Source: Conexibacteraceae bacterium
GTDB lineage: Bacteria > Actinomycetota > Thermoleophilia > Solirubrobacterales > Solirubrobacteraceae
Reading direction: 5' to 3'
Length of the DNA stretch: 13,945 bases
Assembly: GCA_009785395.1 (NCBI GenBank)
Contig: WQWK01000023.1
Coordinates: 1-13,945 of the forward strand
The position numbers and the translations under genes are program-made. The notes below the pieces were generated by a model. It was not told where the DNA came from and made no database searches. It saw only the letters and a list, made by a program, of their open reading frames with translations. Within the stretch, counting starts at the first letter, position 1; each line of letters starts with the position of its first letter. Below, piece by piece: positions 7,198 to 13,148 of the stretch.

Positions 7198-7973
7198 GCG
7201 CCGCTCGGCCGGGCTCCGAGCGTCGCGGCGTCGGCTCGGTCGCCCGGGCAGCACAGTTGCTGGAGGCGCTCGCCGCGAGTGACTCGGGGCTCGGCGTCAA
7301 CGAGCTCGCGCGGCGAATCGGCGTCAACGCGAGCACCGCGTCACGGTTGCTGGCGACGCTGCAGGAGGCGGGCCTCGTCACGCGCACGCCGGGTGGCCCC
7401 TACCGGCTGGGGTTGCGCTTGATCACGCTGTCGGAGCGGGTGCTCGCCCAGCTCGACGTGCCGGCGCTCGCGCGGCCGCTACTGGCCGGGCTGGCGCAGG
7501 CAACCGGAGAGACGGCGACACTCTCGCTGCCGGGCGAGGACGAGGCGATCACGGTGGACTTCGTGCCGTCGCCGGCGAGCGTCGTCAGCCTCGCCCGGAT
7601 CGGCCGGCCGAGCATCGCGCACGCGACCGCGGCGGGGAAGGTGATGCTGGCCTACGGCGGGCCGGGCGGCTCGATGCGGCCGCTGCCGCCCGTGTTGCGC
7701 GCCTTCACCCCGCAGACGCTGACCGGCCCGGCGGAGCTGACCGCGGAGCTCGAGGCGGTGCGCCAGCGCGGGGTCGCCGAGGCCGTCGGCGAGCGTGAGC
7801 CGGACCTCGCGGCGCTGGCCGTGCCGGTGACCGGCCGTGGCGGCGAACTGGCGGCGATCATCGGCCTCCAGGGCCCCGTCTCGCGGCTTTCGGCGGCCGC
7901 GCGGCGATCGGCGCGGGAGCCGTTGCTCTCGGCTGCGGCCGCGCTTGGCAGCAGCCTCGGTGGGGGCGGGTAG
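7194..7973 (+). CDS. IclR-family transcriptional regulator
   Basis: A 259-residue protein of standard IclR size. The winged helix-turn-helix (about 13-72) shows SVARAAQLLEAL, then GVNELARRIGVNASTASRLLATLQEAGLV. The C-terminal effector domain (about 85-250) contains GRPSIAHATAAGKVMLAY, the usual IclR ligand-pocket region. The start is GTG 7194, overlapping the gntR stop, and translation is probably coupled. IclR proteins often control use of organic acids, aromatics or, as in AllR, purine breakdown; nothing in the sequence names the effector here. The C terminus ends in a Gly-rich tail, and its TAG stop is followed after one base by a long hairpin. Two regulators in one transcript beside a third (LysR) around one catabolic operon suggest layered control. 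Confidence 0.92.
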   Translation: MSAARPGSERRGVGSVARAAQLLEALAASDSGLGVNELARRIGVNASTASRLLATLQEAGLVTRTPGGPYRLGLRLITLSERVLAQLDVPALARPLLAGLAQATGETATLSLPGEDEAITVDFVPSPASVVSLARIGRPSIAHATAAGKVMLAYGGPGGSMRPLPPVLRAFTPQTLTGPAELTAELEAVRQRGVAEAVGEREPDLAALAVPVTGRGGELAAIIGLQGPVSRLSAAARRSAREPLLSAAAALGSSLGGGG

Positions 7974-7974
7974 C

Positions 7975-8029
7975 CAGGGTGACGGGAAGGAAACCCACCG
8001 TGGGGGTGGGTTTCCTTCCCGTCACCCTG
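7975..8029. terminator. Perfect 25-bp stem hairpin, probable terminator
   Basis: Bases 7975-7999 and 8005-8029 are exact reverse complements (25 of 25) around the 5-base loop GTGGG. The hairpin starts 2 bases after the iclR stop. No T-run follows on either side, so it would be an I-type terminator as often described in actinobacteria, or a structured or repeated extragenic element. It separates the regulator pair from the secreted propeller gene. Confidence 0.7.
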
Positions 8030-8060
8030 AGAATGCCGCCGGAGGGACGATCGCGGTCGG

Positions 8061-8066
8061 TAGACT
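8061..8066 (+). promoter_or_regulatory. Possible -10 box for the propeller gene
   Basis: TAGACT fits the TANNNT pattern and would start transcription near 8073, only about 6 bases before ATG 8079. No clear -35 box is seen, and the only purine-rich stretch, GGAGGG near 8041, is too far away to be a ribosome site. Weak support. Confidence 0.25.
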
Positions 8067-8078
8067 GAGGCGCCACCA

Positions 8079-10019
8079 ATGGGCGCACGGATGGTCAAGC
8101 TCACCGCTGCACTGGCCGGTCTGCTGCTGGCGGTGTGGGCCGGTGTGGCGTTGGCCTCGACGGGGCAGGCGAAGCATCGCGCGGCCTCGCCGAGGAAGAA
8201 GCTGCTGGGCGTGACCTGCGTCGAGTCGCACGGCCGGTGGGCGCCGGCGACCGCGGCGGCGCGGCGCTCACGCGCTGACATCGCCGTCTGCAAGTACCTG
8301 GCGGCGCCCGCAGGCCGCGTCAAGCTCGCCCGCGGCTCGATCAAGCACGAGGGGACGGTGACGTGCGGCCGGGTCTCGGGCAGTTGGGTGCCCGGAAGCG
8401 CGCTCGCCGGGTCTTACTTCGTTTCCGACAAGCGCTACGCGGCGGACTACGCGGACGTGGCCAAGCGCGCCAGGGGCTCGCTGAAGCGCGCAGCGGCGGC
8501 CGGGGAGAAGCGGTACAGGACGCGCCGATCGAAGGGCGCGGCGGCCTGTTCAGCGCTCACGCGCGTCACGACCACGGCCACAACGCCGACGACCGCCACC
8601 ACGCCGACCCCGCCAGGCACGACCACCCCGGGAGTGCCGGCCCCCGGGCCCGGGGACTGGCCGACGTTCGGCTATGACCCGGCCCACGACGGCGACGGTC
8701 CCGCCAGCACCGGGATCACCGCTGCGAACGTCGGCAGCCTGCAGGCCTCGACGGTGAATCTGGCGCAGGTGGCCGACTCGGCACCGATCGAGCTGGCGAA
8801 CGTCAACGTCAGCGGCGGCACCCACAACGTCATCATCGTGACCGAGGACTATGGGGAGACGCAGGCGATTGACGCGTCGACCGGTGCGATCCTCTGGAGC
8901 TTCAACCCGCCGGGCGCCGCCGGTCTGCCCAACGGCCCCCAGCTGACGGATGCGACCCCGGTCGCCGACCCCAACCGCGAGTTCGTCTACACGGCCAGCC
9001 CCGACGGCTACATCCACAAGCTGTCGATCGCCACCGGCGCCCAGGTATGGCAGACACAGGTCGTGCTCGGGCCCAGGACCGAGAAGCTCGACGGCGCGAT
9101 CAGCTACGCGGACGGGTCCGTGATCGTGGTCACCGGCGGCTACGACGGCGACGGCCCGCCCTACCAGGGCCACGTGCTGGCCCTGAACCCGGTGACCGGT
9201 CAGATCTCCCACGTCTTCTACACGCTCTGCTCCAGCAACACCGCGCTGATCAACCCGAGCACCTGCTCGCAGAGCGACTCAGGGATCTGGGGCCGCGGCG
9301 GCGCCAACATCATGCCCAACGGCAACATCCTTATCGCGACCGGCAACGCCTTCTTCGACGGGATCACCAACTGGGGTGACAGCGTGATGGAGCTGTCGCC
9401 GACGCTGACGCTGAAGCAGAATTGGACGCCCACCAACCAGGCGATGCTGAACACGAGCGACACCGACCTCGGCAGCACCGAGCCGGCGATCCTGCCCGAC
9501 CGGGGCGGCGTCCAGTACGCCGTGCAGGGCGGCAAGGACGGGATCCTGCGGCTGATCAACCTGAACGCGCTCGACGGAACCGCGGGCGGCCCGGCCGGGC
9601 CGAAGACCGGTGGCGAGCTGCAATCGAACGTCGACTCGCCCGGCGGGACGGACGTCTTCAGCCAGCCGGCGGTGTGGACCTCACCCTCGGGCACGACCTA
9701 CGTCTACGTCGCGGATGCCGACGGCACCGAGGCGCTCATCTACAACTCGTCGAACCGCCTGACGACCACGCCTGCATGGTCCAACTCCAACGCGGGCACG
9801 AGCCCGGTCGTCGCCGGCGGGCTGCTCTACGTCTATGACGAGAACCGCGGCACGCTCAACGTCTACAACCCCACGTCCGGGGCGCTGATCACATCGCTGC
9901 CGGCCGCGATCGGGCACTGGAACAGCCCGATCGTCGTGAACGGGATCATCGCCCTGCCGGTCGGCAGCAACCACAACCCGGGCTCGAACCAGAAGCTCTA
10001 CATCTGGCGCGTGCCCTGA
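8079..10019 (+). CDS. Secreted PQQ-type beta-propeller repeat protein
   Basis: A 646-residue protein. A signal peptide is clear: Arg4 and Lys7, a hydrophobic run at about 8-25, and an ALA|S cleavage site near 26/27. Residues 30-160 form a basic module with a duplicated motif VTC-x4-G-x-W-x-P (Cys47 and Cys96, 49 residues apart). A Thr/Pro-rich linker (about 163-192) leads to a propeller of about 440 residues beginning DWPTFGYD, with blade motifs such as AIDASTGAILW and KLSIATGAQVW. This is the PQQ/quinoprotein-like fold, but I see no PQQ ligands or heme site, so a catalytic role is not supported; an extracellular binding or scaffold role is equally possible. ATG 8091 is an alternative start that keeps the signal peptide. 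The gene stands between two hairpins and is probably transcribed alone. No link to the amine genes is evident. Confidence 0.8.
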   Translation: MGARMVKLTAALAGLLLAVWAGVALASTGQAKHRAASPRKKLLGVTCVESHGRWAPATAAARRSRADIAVCKYLAAPAGRVKLARGSIKHEGTVTCGRVSGSWVPGSALAGSYFVSDKRYAADYADVAKRARGSLKRAAAAGEKRYRTRRSKGAAACSALTRVTTTATTPTTATTPTPPGTTTPGVPAPGPGDWPTFGYDPAHDGDGPASTGITAANVGSLQASTVNLAQVADSAPIELANVNVSGGTHNVIIVTEDYGETQAIDASTGAILWSFNPPGAAGLPNGPQLTDATPVADPNREFVYTASPDGYIHKLSIATGAQVWQTQVVLGPRTEKLDGAISYADGSVIVVTGGYDGDGPPYQGHVLALNPVTGQISHVFYTLCSSNTALINPSTCSQSDSGIWGRGGANIMPNGNILIATGNAFFDGITNWGDSVMELSPTLTLKQNWTPTNQAMLNTSDTDLGSTEPAILPDRGGVQYAVQGGKDGILRLINLNALDGTAGGPAGPKTGGELQSNVDSPGGTDVFSQPAVWTSPSGTTYVYVADADGTEALIYNSSNRLTTTPAWSNSNAGTSPVVAGGLLYVYDENRGTLNVYNPTSGALITSLPAAIGHWNSPIVVNGIIALPVGSNHNPGSNQKLYIWRVP

Positions 10020-10029
10020 GGGTGAGCCG

Positions 10030-10045
10030 GCGGCGGTGACGCCGC
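10030..10045. terminator. Weak hairpin between convergent genes
   Basis: GCGGCG and CGCCGC pair around a GTGA loop (GNRA type) in the 78-base gap between the propeller gene and the convergent oxidoreductase gene. There is no T-run. It may help end transcription from either side; the support is modest in such GC-rich DNA. Confidence 0.3.
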
Positions 10046-10097
10046 AGCCGGGGCGCCGAAGCAGCGGCGAGGCGTCCCGGGGATCAGCTCTGGGCGG

Positions 10098-11390
10098 TCA
10101 GCTCCAGGGGTAGGGGCTGTGCGACACCGGGTGTAGGTCGCCGGTCGCGAAGCGCTCGTAGCGGAACGGGTGCAGCAGCGAGGAGTGCTCTCCCTGCAGG
10201 ACGCGTGCGACCTCCTGGCCGACCGCGATCATCTTGTAGCCGTGGTTCGAGTCGGCGATCACGTAGACGTTGGACCGCATGTGGTCGAAGACCGGGAAGT
10301 TGTCGACCGTGAAGGCGCCGACGCCGCCCGAGCGCACCTGCCGGTAGCGCTGGCGCGCCCCCTCGAAGCGTGACAGGCAGTGTGAGAGCGAGGCCGACCA
10401 CATGTCGGGGAAGCCCGGGTCGACGGTTCCGGTCGGGTAGGGGTCGACGGTGAAGCTGTGGCCCTGTGGGATCGGCGCGGCGCCGCCCTGAATGCTGTCG
10501 CGGTCGGGCTTGAAGTAGACGCCCCACTGCTCGTCGGTGATCAGGGCGCCGTCGTCGGCGCGCAGGGGCTGGTCGGAGTCGACGTGCAGGACCGGCGAGG
10601 TGGTGCCGTCGGCGGTGACGAACAGCCTGGGGTCGAACTCCGCCTCGCCCTCCTGGAGGTACCAGTAGGTCCACATCGGCTGATCCCTGATGATCGTGCC
10701 ATCGGGCTGCGACACGTCGAGGCGGTCGGGCAGGCCGAGCAGCGACCACAACGACGCGACCCACGGGCCGACGGCGACCACGACCTGCTCGACGGCGATC
10801 GGGCCGTCGCTGGTGTTGACGGTCGTGACCGTGTCGCTGGAGTCGAACTCGAAGCCGAGGACCTCCACGCCGGTGGCGATCTGCGCACCCGCACGCGTGG
10901 CGAGCCCGGCGAGTCCGAGCATCGACTCGCGGTTGAACCCGTAGCCGCCGGCGTGCTCGTGCAGGCAGACGCTGAGCCCGGGCGCCTGCCAGTCGTGGTA
11001 GAGCGAGCGCATGTGGGCGCTGACCTCGGCGGTGCCGACATGCAGCTCGGACGGGTAGCCGATCCGCTGCTGGCGTTCGAACACCGCGATCAGATCCTCC
11101 TCCTGGGCGGCCGGTCCGAGCGCGATGTAGCCGCTGGGGTGGTAGTGGAGCGTGTCCGCCTCTGACTCCCAGAGCTCGACGCAGGCGGCCATCAGCTCCT
11201 GCATCGCGGGCTGGAAGTAGTTGTTGCGGACTATCCCGCACGCGATCCCGGAGGCGCCAGCTCCGACCTCGGACTTGTCGACGACGAGCGCCTCGCGGCC
11301 GGCGCGGGCGAGGTTCCAGGCGGTGGAGAGGCCGTGGACGCCGGCGCCTATCACCAGAGTCTCGGTTGAAGCGGGGACCCGGGTGTGCAT
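10098..11390 (-). CDS. FAD-dependent oxidoreductase, DAO (glycine/D-amino acid oxidase) family
   Basis: A 430-residue protein. The N-terminal Rossmann motif VIGAGVHGLSTAWNLARAG (13-31) is followed by VDKSEVGAGASG and VRNNYF; the C-terminal SNHGYKMIAVGQEVA supplies the second FAD contact. The fold is that of SoxB, but the segment matching the covalent-FMN histidine of SoxB reads GGYGFNRES with no His-Asp pair, so only FAD is expected. These enzymes oxidise amines or amino acids at a C-N bond; the substrate here is unknown. I chose ATG 11390 because AGGGAG lies 9 bases before it; a start 15 codons further upstream lacks this and would extend into the dyad region. The gene is divergent from glnT with a shared control region, so a role in the same amine or nitrogen pathway is a reasonable inference. 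Confidence 0.85.
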   Translation of the reverse strand: MHTRVPASTETLVIGAGVHGLSTAWNLARAGREALVVDKSEVGAGASGIACGIVRNNYFQPAMQELMAACVELWESEADTLHYHPSGYIALGPAAQEEDLIAVFERQQRIGYPSELHVGTAEVSAHMRSLYHDWQAPGLSVCLHEHAGGYGFNRESMLGLAGLATRAGAQIATGVEVLGFEFDSSDTVTTVNTSDGPIAVEQVVVAVGPWVASLWSLLGLPDRLDVSQPDGTIIRDQPMWTYWYLQEGEAEFDPRLFVTADGTTSPVLHVDSDQPLRADDGALITDEQWGVYFKPDRDSIQGGAAPIPQGHSFTVDPYPTGTVDPGFPDMWSASLSHCLSRFEGARQRYRQVRSGGVGAFTVDNFPVFDHMRSNVYVIADSNHGYKMIAVGQEVARVLQGEHSSLLHPFRYERFATGDLHPVSHSPYPWS

Positions 11391-11420
11391 CAGTGATCGC
11401 TCCCTGTGTTGTGGATCATG

Positions 11421-11455
11421 TTGCGTATCGCGCAATAGCCGTGCTTGTCACGCAA
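11421..11455. promoter_or_regulatory. Candidate operator: TTGCG/CGCAA dyads before the oxidoreductase gene
   Basis: TTGCG-N5-CGCAA (11421-11435) is a perfect dyad. A partial copy, TTG-N5-CAA within TTGTCACGCAA (11445-11455), repeats the CGCAA half exactly 20 bp on, about two helical turns. Both lie just after the predicted minus-strand start point near 11450, a position suited to a repressor. Confidence 0.45.
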
Positions 11456-11456
11456 C

Positions 11457-11485
11457 AGGTTAGACGGCCTGGTCGCGGCGGTCAA
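11457..11485 (-). promoter_or_regulatory. Predicted promoter of the FAD oxidoreductase gene
   Basis: On the minus strand TTGACC (11480-11485) and TAACCT (11457-11462) are exactly 17 bp apart, predicting a start near 11450 and a leader of about 60 bases that includes the AGGGAG ribosome site. Its -35 region shares 13 identical bases with the divergent glnT promoter. Confidence 0.5.
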
Positions 11486-11562
11486 GTCTGCGGGGCGGCG
11501 GGCCGGTGCGGGACCGTGGGCCGGGCGGGCCGGCGGGCGGGGCTCCCGGCTTGACCGCCGCG
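11474..11562. repeat. 13-bp inverted repeat carrying the -35 boxes of both divergent promoters
   Basis: CGCGGCGGTCAAG (11474-11486) and CTTGACCGCCGCG (11550-11562) are exact reverse complements 63 bases apart. Each contains TTGACC read outward, so the two divergent promoters have the same -35 context. The spacer is very G-rich on the plus strand. Confidence 0.6.
11492..11542 (+). other. G-run array, possible G-quadruplex
   Basis: Eight runs of three or four G lie within 51 bases of non-coding DNA between two divergent promoters. From 11518 the pattern is G3-N2-G3-N1-G3-N5-G3-N1-G4, which satisfies the usual quadruplex rule. High GC content alone may produce such runs, so function is speculative. 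Confidence 0.4.
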
Positions 11563-11582
11563 TCGGGCGCTTGGTATAACCA
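11551..11582 (+). promoter_or_regulatory. Predicted glnT promoter with overlapping TTGGT-N2-AACCA-type operator
   Basis: TTGACC (11551-11556) and TATAAC (11575-11580) are 18 bp apart, predicting a start near 11587. The dyad TGGT-ATA-ACCA (11572-11582) covers the -10 box; with its leading T it fits the TTGGTNNNACCA form of PdhR/FadR-type GntR sites. A wider pair, TTGGTA (11571-11576) and TACCAA (11592-11597), brackets the start point. Repression by a GntR-type protein is inferred; the HutC-type protein in this window is not the obvious match for this site class. Confidence 0.5.
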
Positions 11583-11627
11583 GCTTGCGTGTACCAATTT
11601 GTCCAGTGAACACCTGTTGGCGCGCGG

Positions 11628-11658
11628 CGGTGCGGACTGCACCGGCGGCGGTAAGGAG
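11628..11658 (+). promoter_or_regulatory. glnT leader hairpin and ribosome-binding site
   Basis: CGGTGC-GGACT-GCACCG (11628-11644) forms a 6-bp stem in the predicted leader of about 77 bases. It ends 8 bases before AAGGAG (11653-11658), a strong Shine-Dalgarno sequence 5 bases before ATG 11664, and so fixes the start. A role for the hairpin is not established. Confidence 0.5.
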
Positions 11659-11663
11659 AGCAC

Positions 11664-13148
11664 ATGGCTGTAAGCGAGAAGACCGACGAGGGCAGTGACG
11701 CCGTAGCGCCCGCCCCGGTGTTCGGTGGCGGTGTCGACACGGTTCTTCAAAGCCCCCGGATCGAGCCCGCCCCGGCGACGCTCGAGGAGGCGCGCAACGC
11801 CCCCGGGCGCGCCGAGAAGATCGAGGCGCTGGTGCGGCGGATCGAGGATGAGGGCATCGAGTACGTCTTCTTCCAGCAGGTATCGGTCACCGGCAGGGTG
11901 ATGGGCAAGGGCGTGGTTTCCTCGTTCTTCTCGCAGGTCGCGCAGAGGGGCTACCAGCTCGTCTACGGGGCGACCGCCAACCTCTTCACCGACCGCTACG
12001 GAAACTACATCGGATTCGGCCCCGAGGAGTCGGAACTGGCGGCCGTCGCCGACCTCGACACGTTCGCGGTGCTGCCGTGGGACCACCGCGTCGCCCGCGT
12101 GTACTGCGATTGCTATGACACCGAGAGCGGCAAGCTGATGGACGCCGACCCCCGGCAGAACCTCAAGCAGGTCGCGCACGAGTTCGAGACCGAGCTGGGC
12201 TACCAGTTCCTGATCGGGATCGAGCCGGAGATGATGTGGCTGCGCAAGCCGCGCGACGGCGAGGTGCCCGAGGGTGTGACCAAGCCGTACTGCTACCACA
12301 TCCACCAGTTCGAGGAGCTGCGTCCGGTGCTGCTGGACGTGGTCGAGTACGGCCAGGCGCTCGGGCTCGACATGAGCTATGGAGACCATGAGGACGCCCC
12401 CGGCCAGCTGGAGCTGAACTTCCGCTTCGACCGGCCGGTGCGCACCGCGGACAACATCACCACCTACCGGCAGGTGTGCGCTGCCGTCGGGCGCAAGCAT
12501 GATCTGCTGCCGACGTTCATGCCGAAGCCGTTCACCGGCGTCTCGGCCAACGGCCACCATCACCACTTCACGCTGATGGACGACCAGGGCAACAACGTCT
12601 TCTACGACCCGGACGGGCCGGCCTCGCTCTCGGACATCGCCCGGCACTTCCTCGGCGGGATGCTCGAGCACTTCCCGGCGCTGATGTGCGTTGGCAACCC
12701 GACCGTCAACTCCTACTGCCGCATGTGGGATACGGGCTTCTGGGCGCCGATCTACAAGAACTGGGGCTGGCAGAACCGGACCACGACCGTGCGCGTCGCG
12801 TCCGGCGGGCGCTTCGAGTACCGCGGCGTCGACTCGTCGTGCAATCCGTATCTGAGCGTCGCGACCCTGCTGCGCGCCGGCCTCGACGGCGTCCGCCGCG
12901 AGCTCGACCCCGGACCGCCCCAGCAGGGCAACACCTACGACCTGCTGCAGCAGGGCGCCGAGATCGAGAAGGTGCCGGACAGCCTCGGCGCGGCGCTCGA
13001 CGCGCTGGCCCAGGACGACGTCATCAAGAGCGCGATGCCCGGACGCCTGTACAAGGTCTTCAACCACTACAAGCGCGACGAGTGGGAGCGCTACCTCGCG
13101 GCCGTCACCGACTGGGAGCGCAACGAGTACCTGGAGGTGCTTCCGTAA
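11664..13148 (+). CDS. glnT: Type III glutamine synthetase-like ligase (GlnT / gamma-glutamylmethylamide synthetase group)
   Basis: A 494-residue member of the glutamine synthetase superfamily, which ligates an amine to the gamma-carboxyl of glutamate using ATP. Metal and substrate residues are visible: GIEPE (Glu187, Glu189), HEDAPGQLE (Glu243, Glu250), NGHHHHF (His299 region), NPTVNSYCR, WQNRTTTVRV, and FEYRGVDSSCNPYL (Glu385, Arg387). The DGSS loop that supplies the ammonium-binding Asp in classical enzymes is not recognisable; the matching region reads GATANLFTDRYGN, with Asp110. This leaves room for an alkylamine such as methylamine (GmaS activity). The first 35 residues or so are a low-complexity extension. 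The TAA stop directly abuts the next ATG, so it forms an operon with the amidotransferase gene, the same pairing seen in glnT/glx and gmaS/mgs clusters. Confidence 0.88.
   Translation: MAVSEKTDEGSDAVAPAPVFGGGVDTVLQSPRIEPAPATLEEARNAPGRAEKIEALVRRIEDEGIEYVFFQQVSVTGRVMGKGVVSSFFSQVAQRGYQLVYGATANLFTDRYGNYIGFGPEESELAAVADLDTFAVLPWDHRVARVYCDCYDTESGKLMDADPRQNLKQVAHEFETELGYQFLIGIEPEMMWLRKPRDGEVPEGVTKPYCYHIHQFEELRPVLLDVVEYGQALGLDMSYGDHEDAPGQLELNFRFDRPVRTADNITTYRQVCAAVGRKHDLLPTFMPKPFTGVSANGHHHHFTLMDDQGNNVFYDPDGPASLSDIARHFLGGMLEHFPALMCVGNPTVNSYCRMWDTGFWAPIYKNWGWQNRTTTVRVASGGRFEYRGVDSSCNPYLSVATLLRAGLDGVRRELDPGPPQQGNTYDLLQQGAEIEKVPDSLGAALDALAQDDVIKSAMPGRLYKVFNHYKRDEWERYLAAVTDWERNEYLEVLP

Noticed and set aside
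8569..8655. Short-repeat-like acc/acg tract considered as a tandem repeat or CRISPR remnant
   Set aside because: It encodes an in-frame Thr/Pro linker in a secreted protein and has no regular repeat-spacer structure.
10084..11241. Second minus-strand open frame of 385 codons within the FAD oxidoreductase gene
   Set aside because: Arg/Pro/Ala-rich and frame-shifted relative to the frame with FAD motifs and a good ribosome site.
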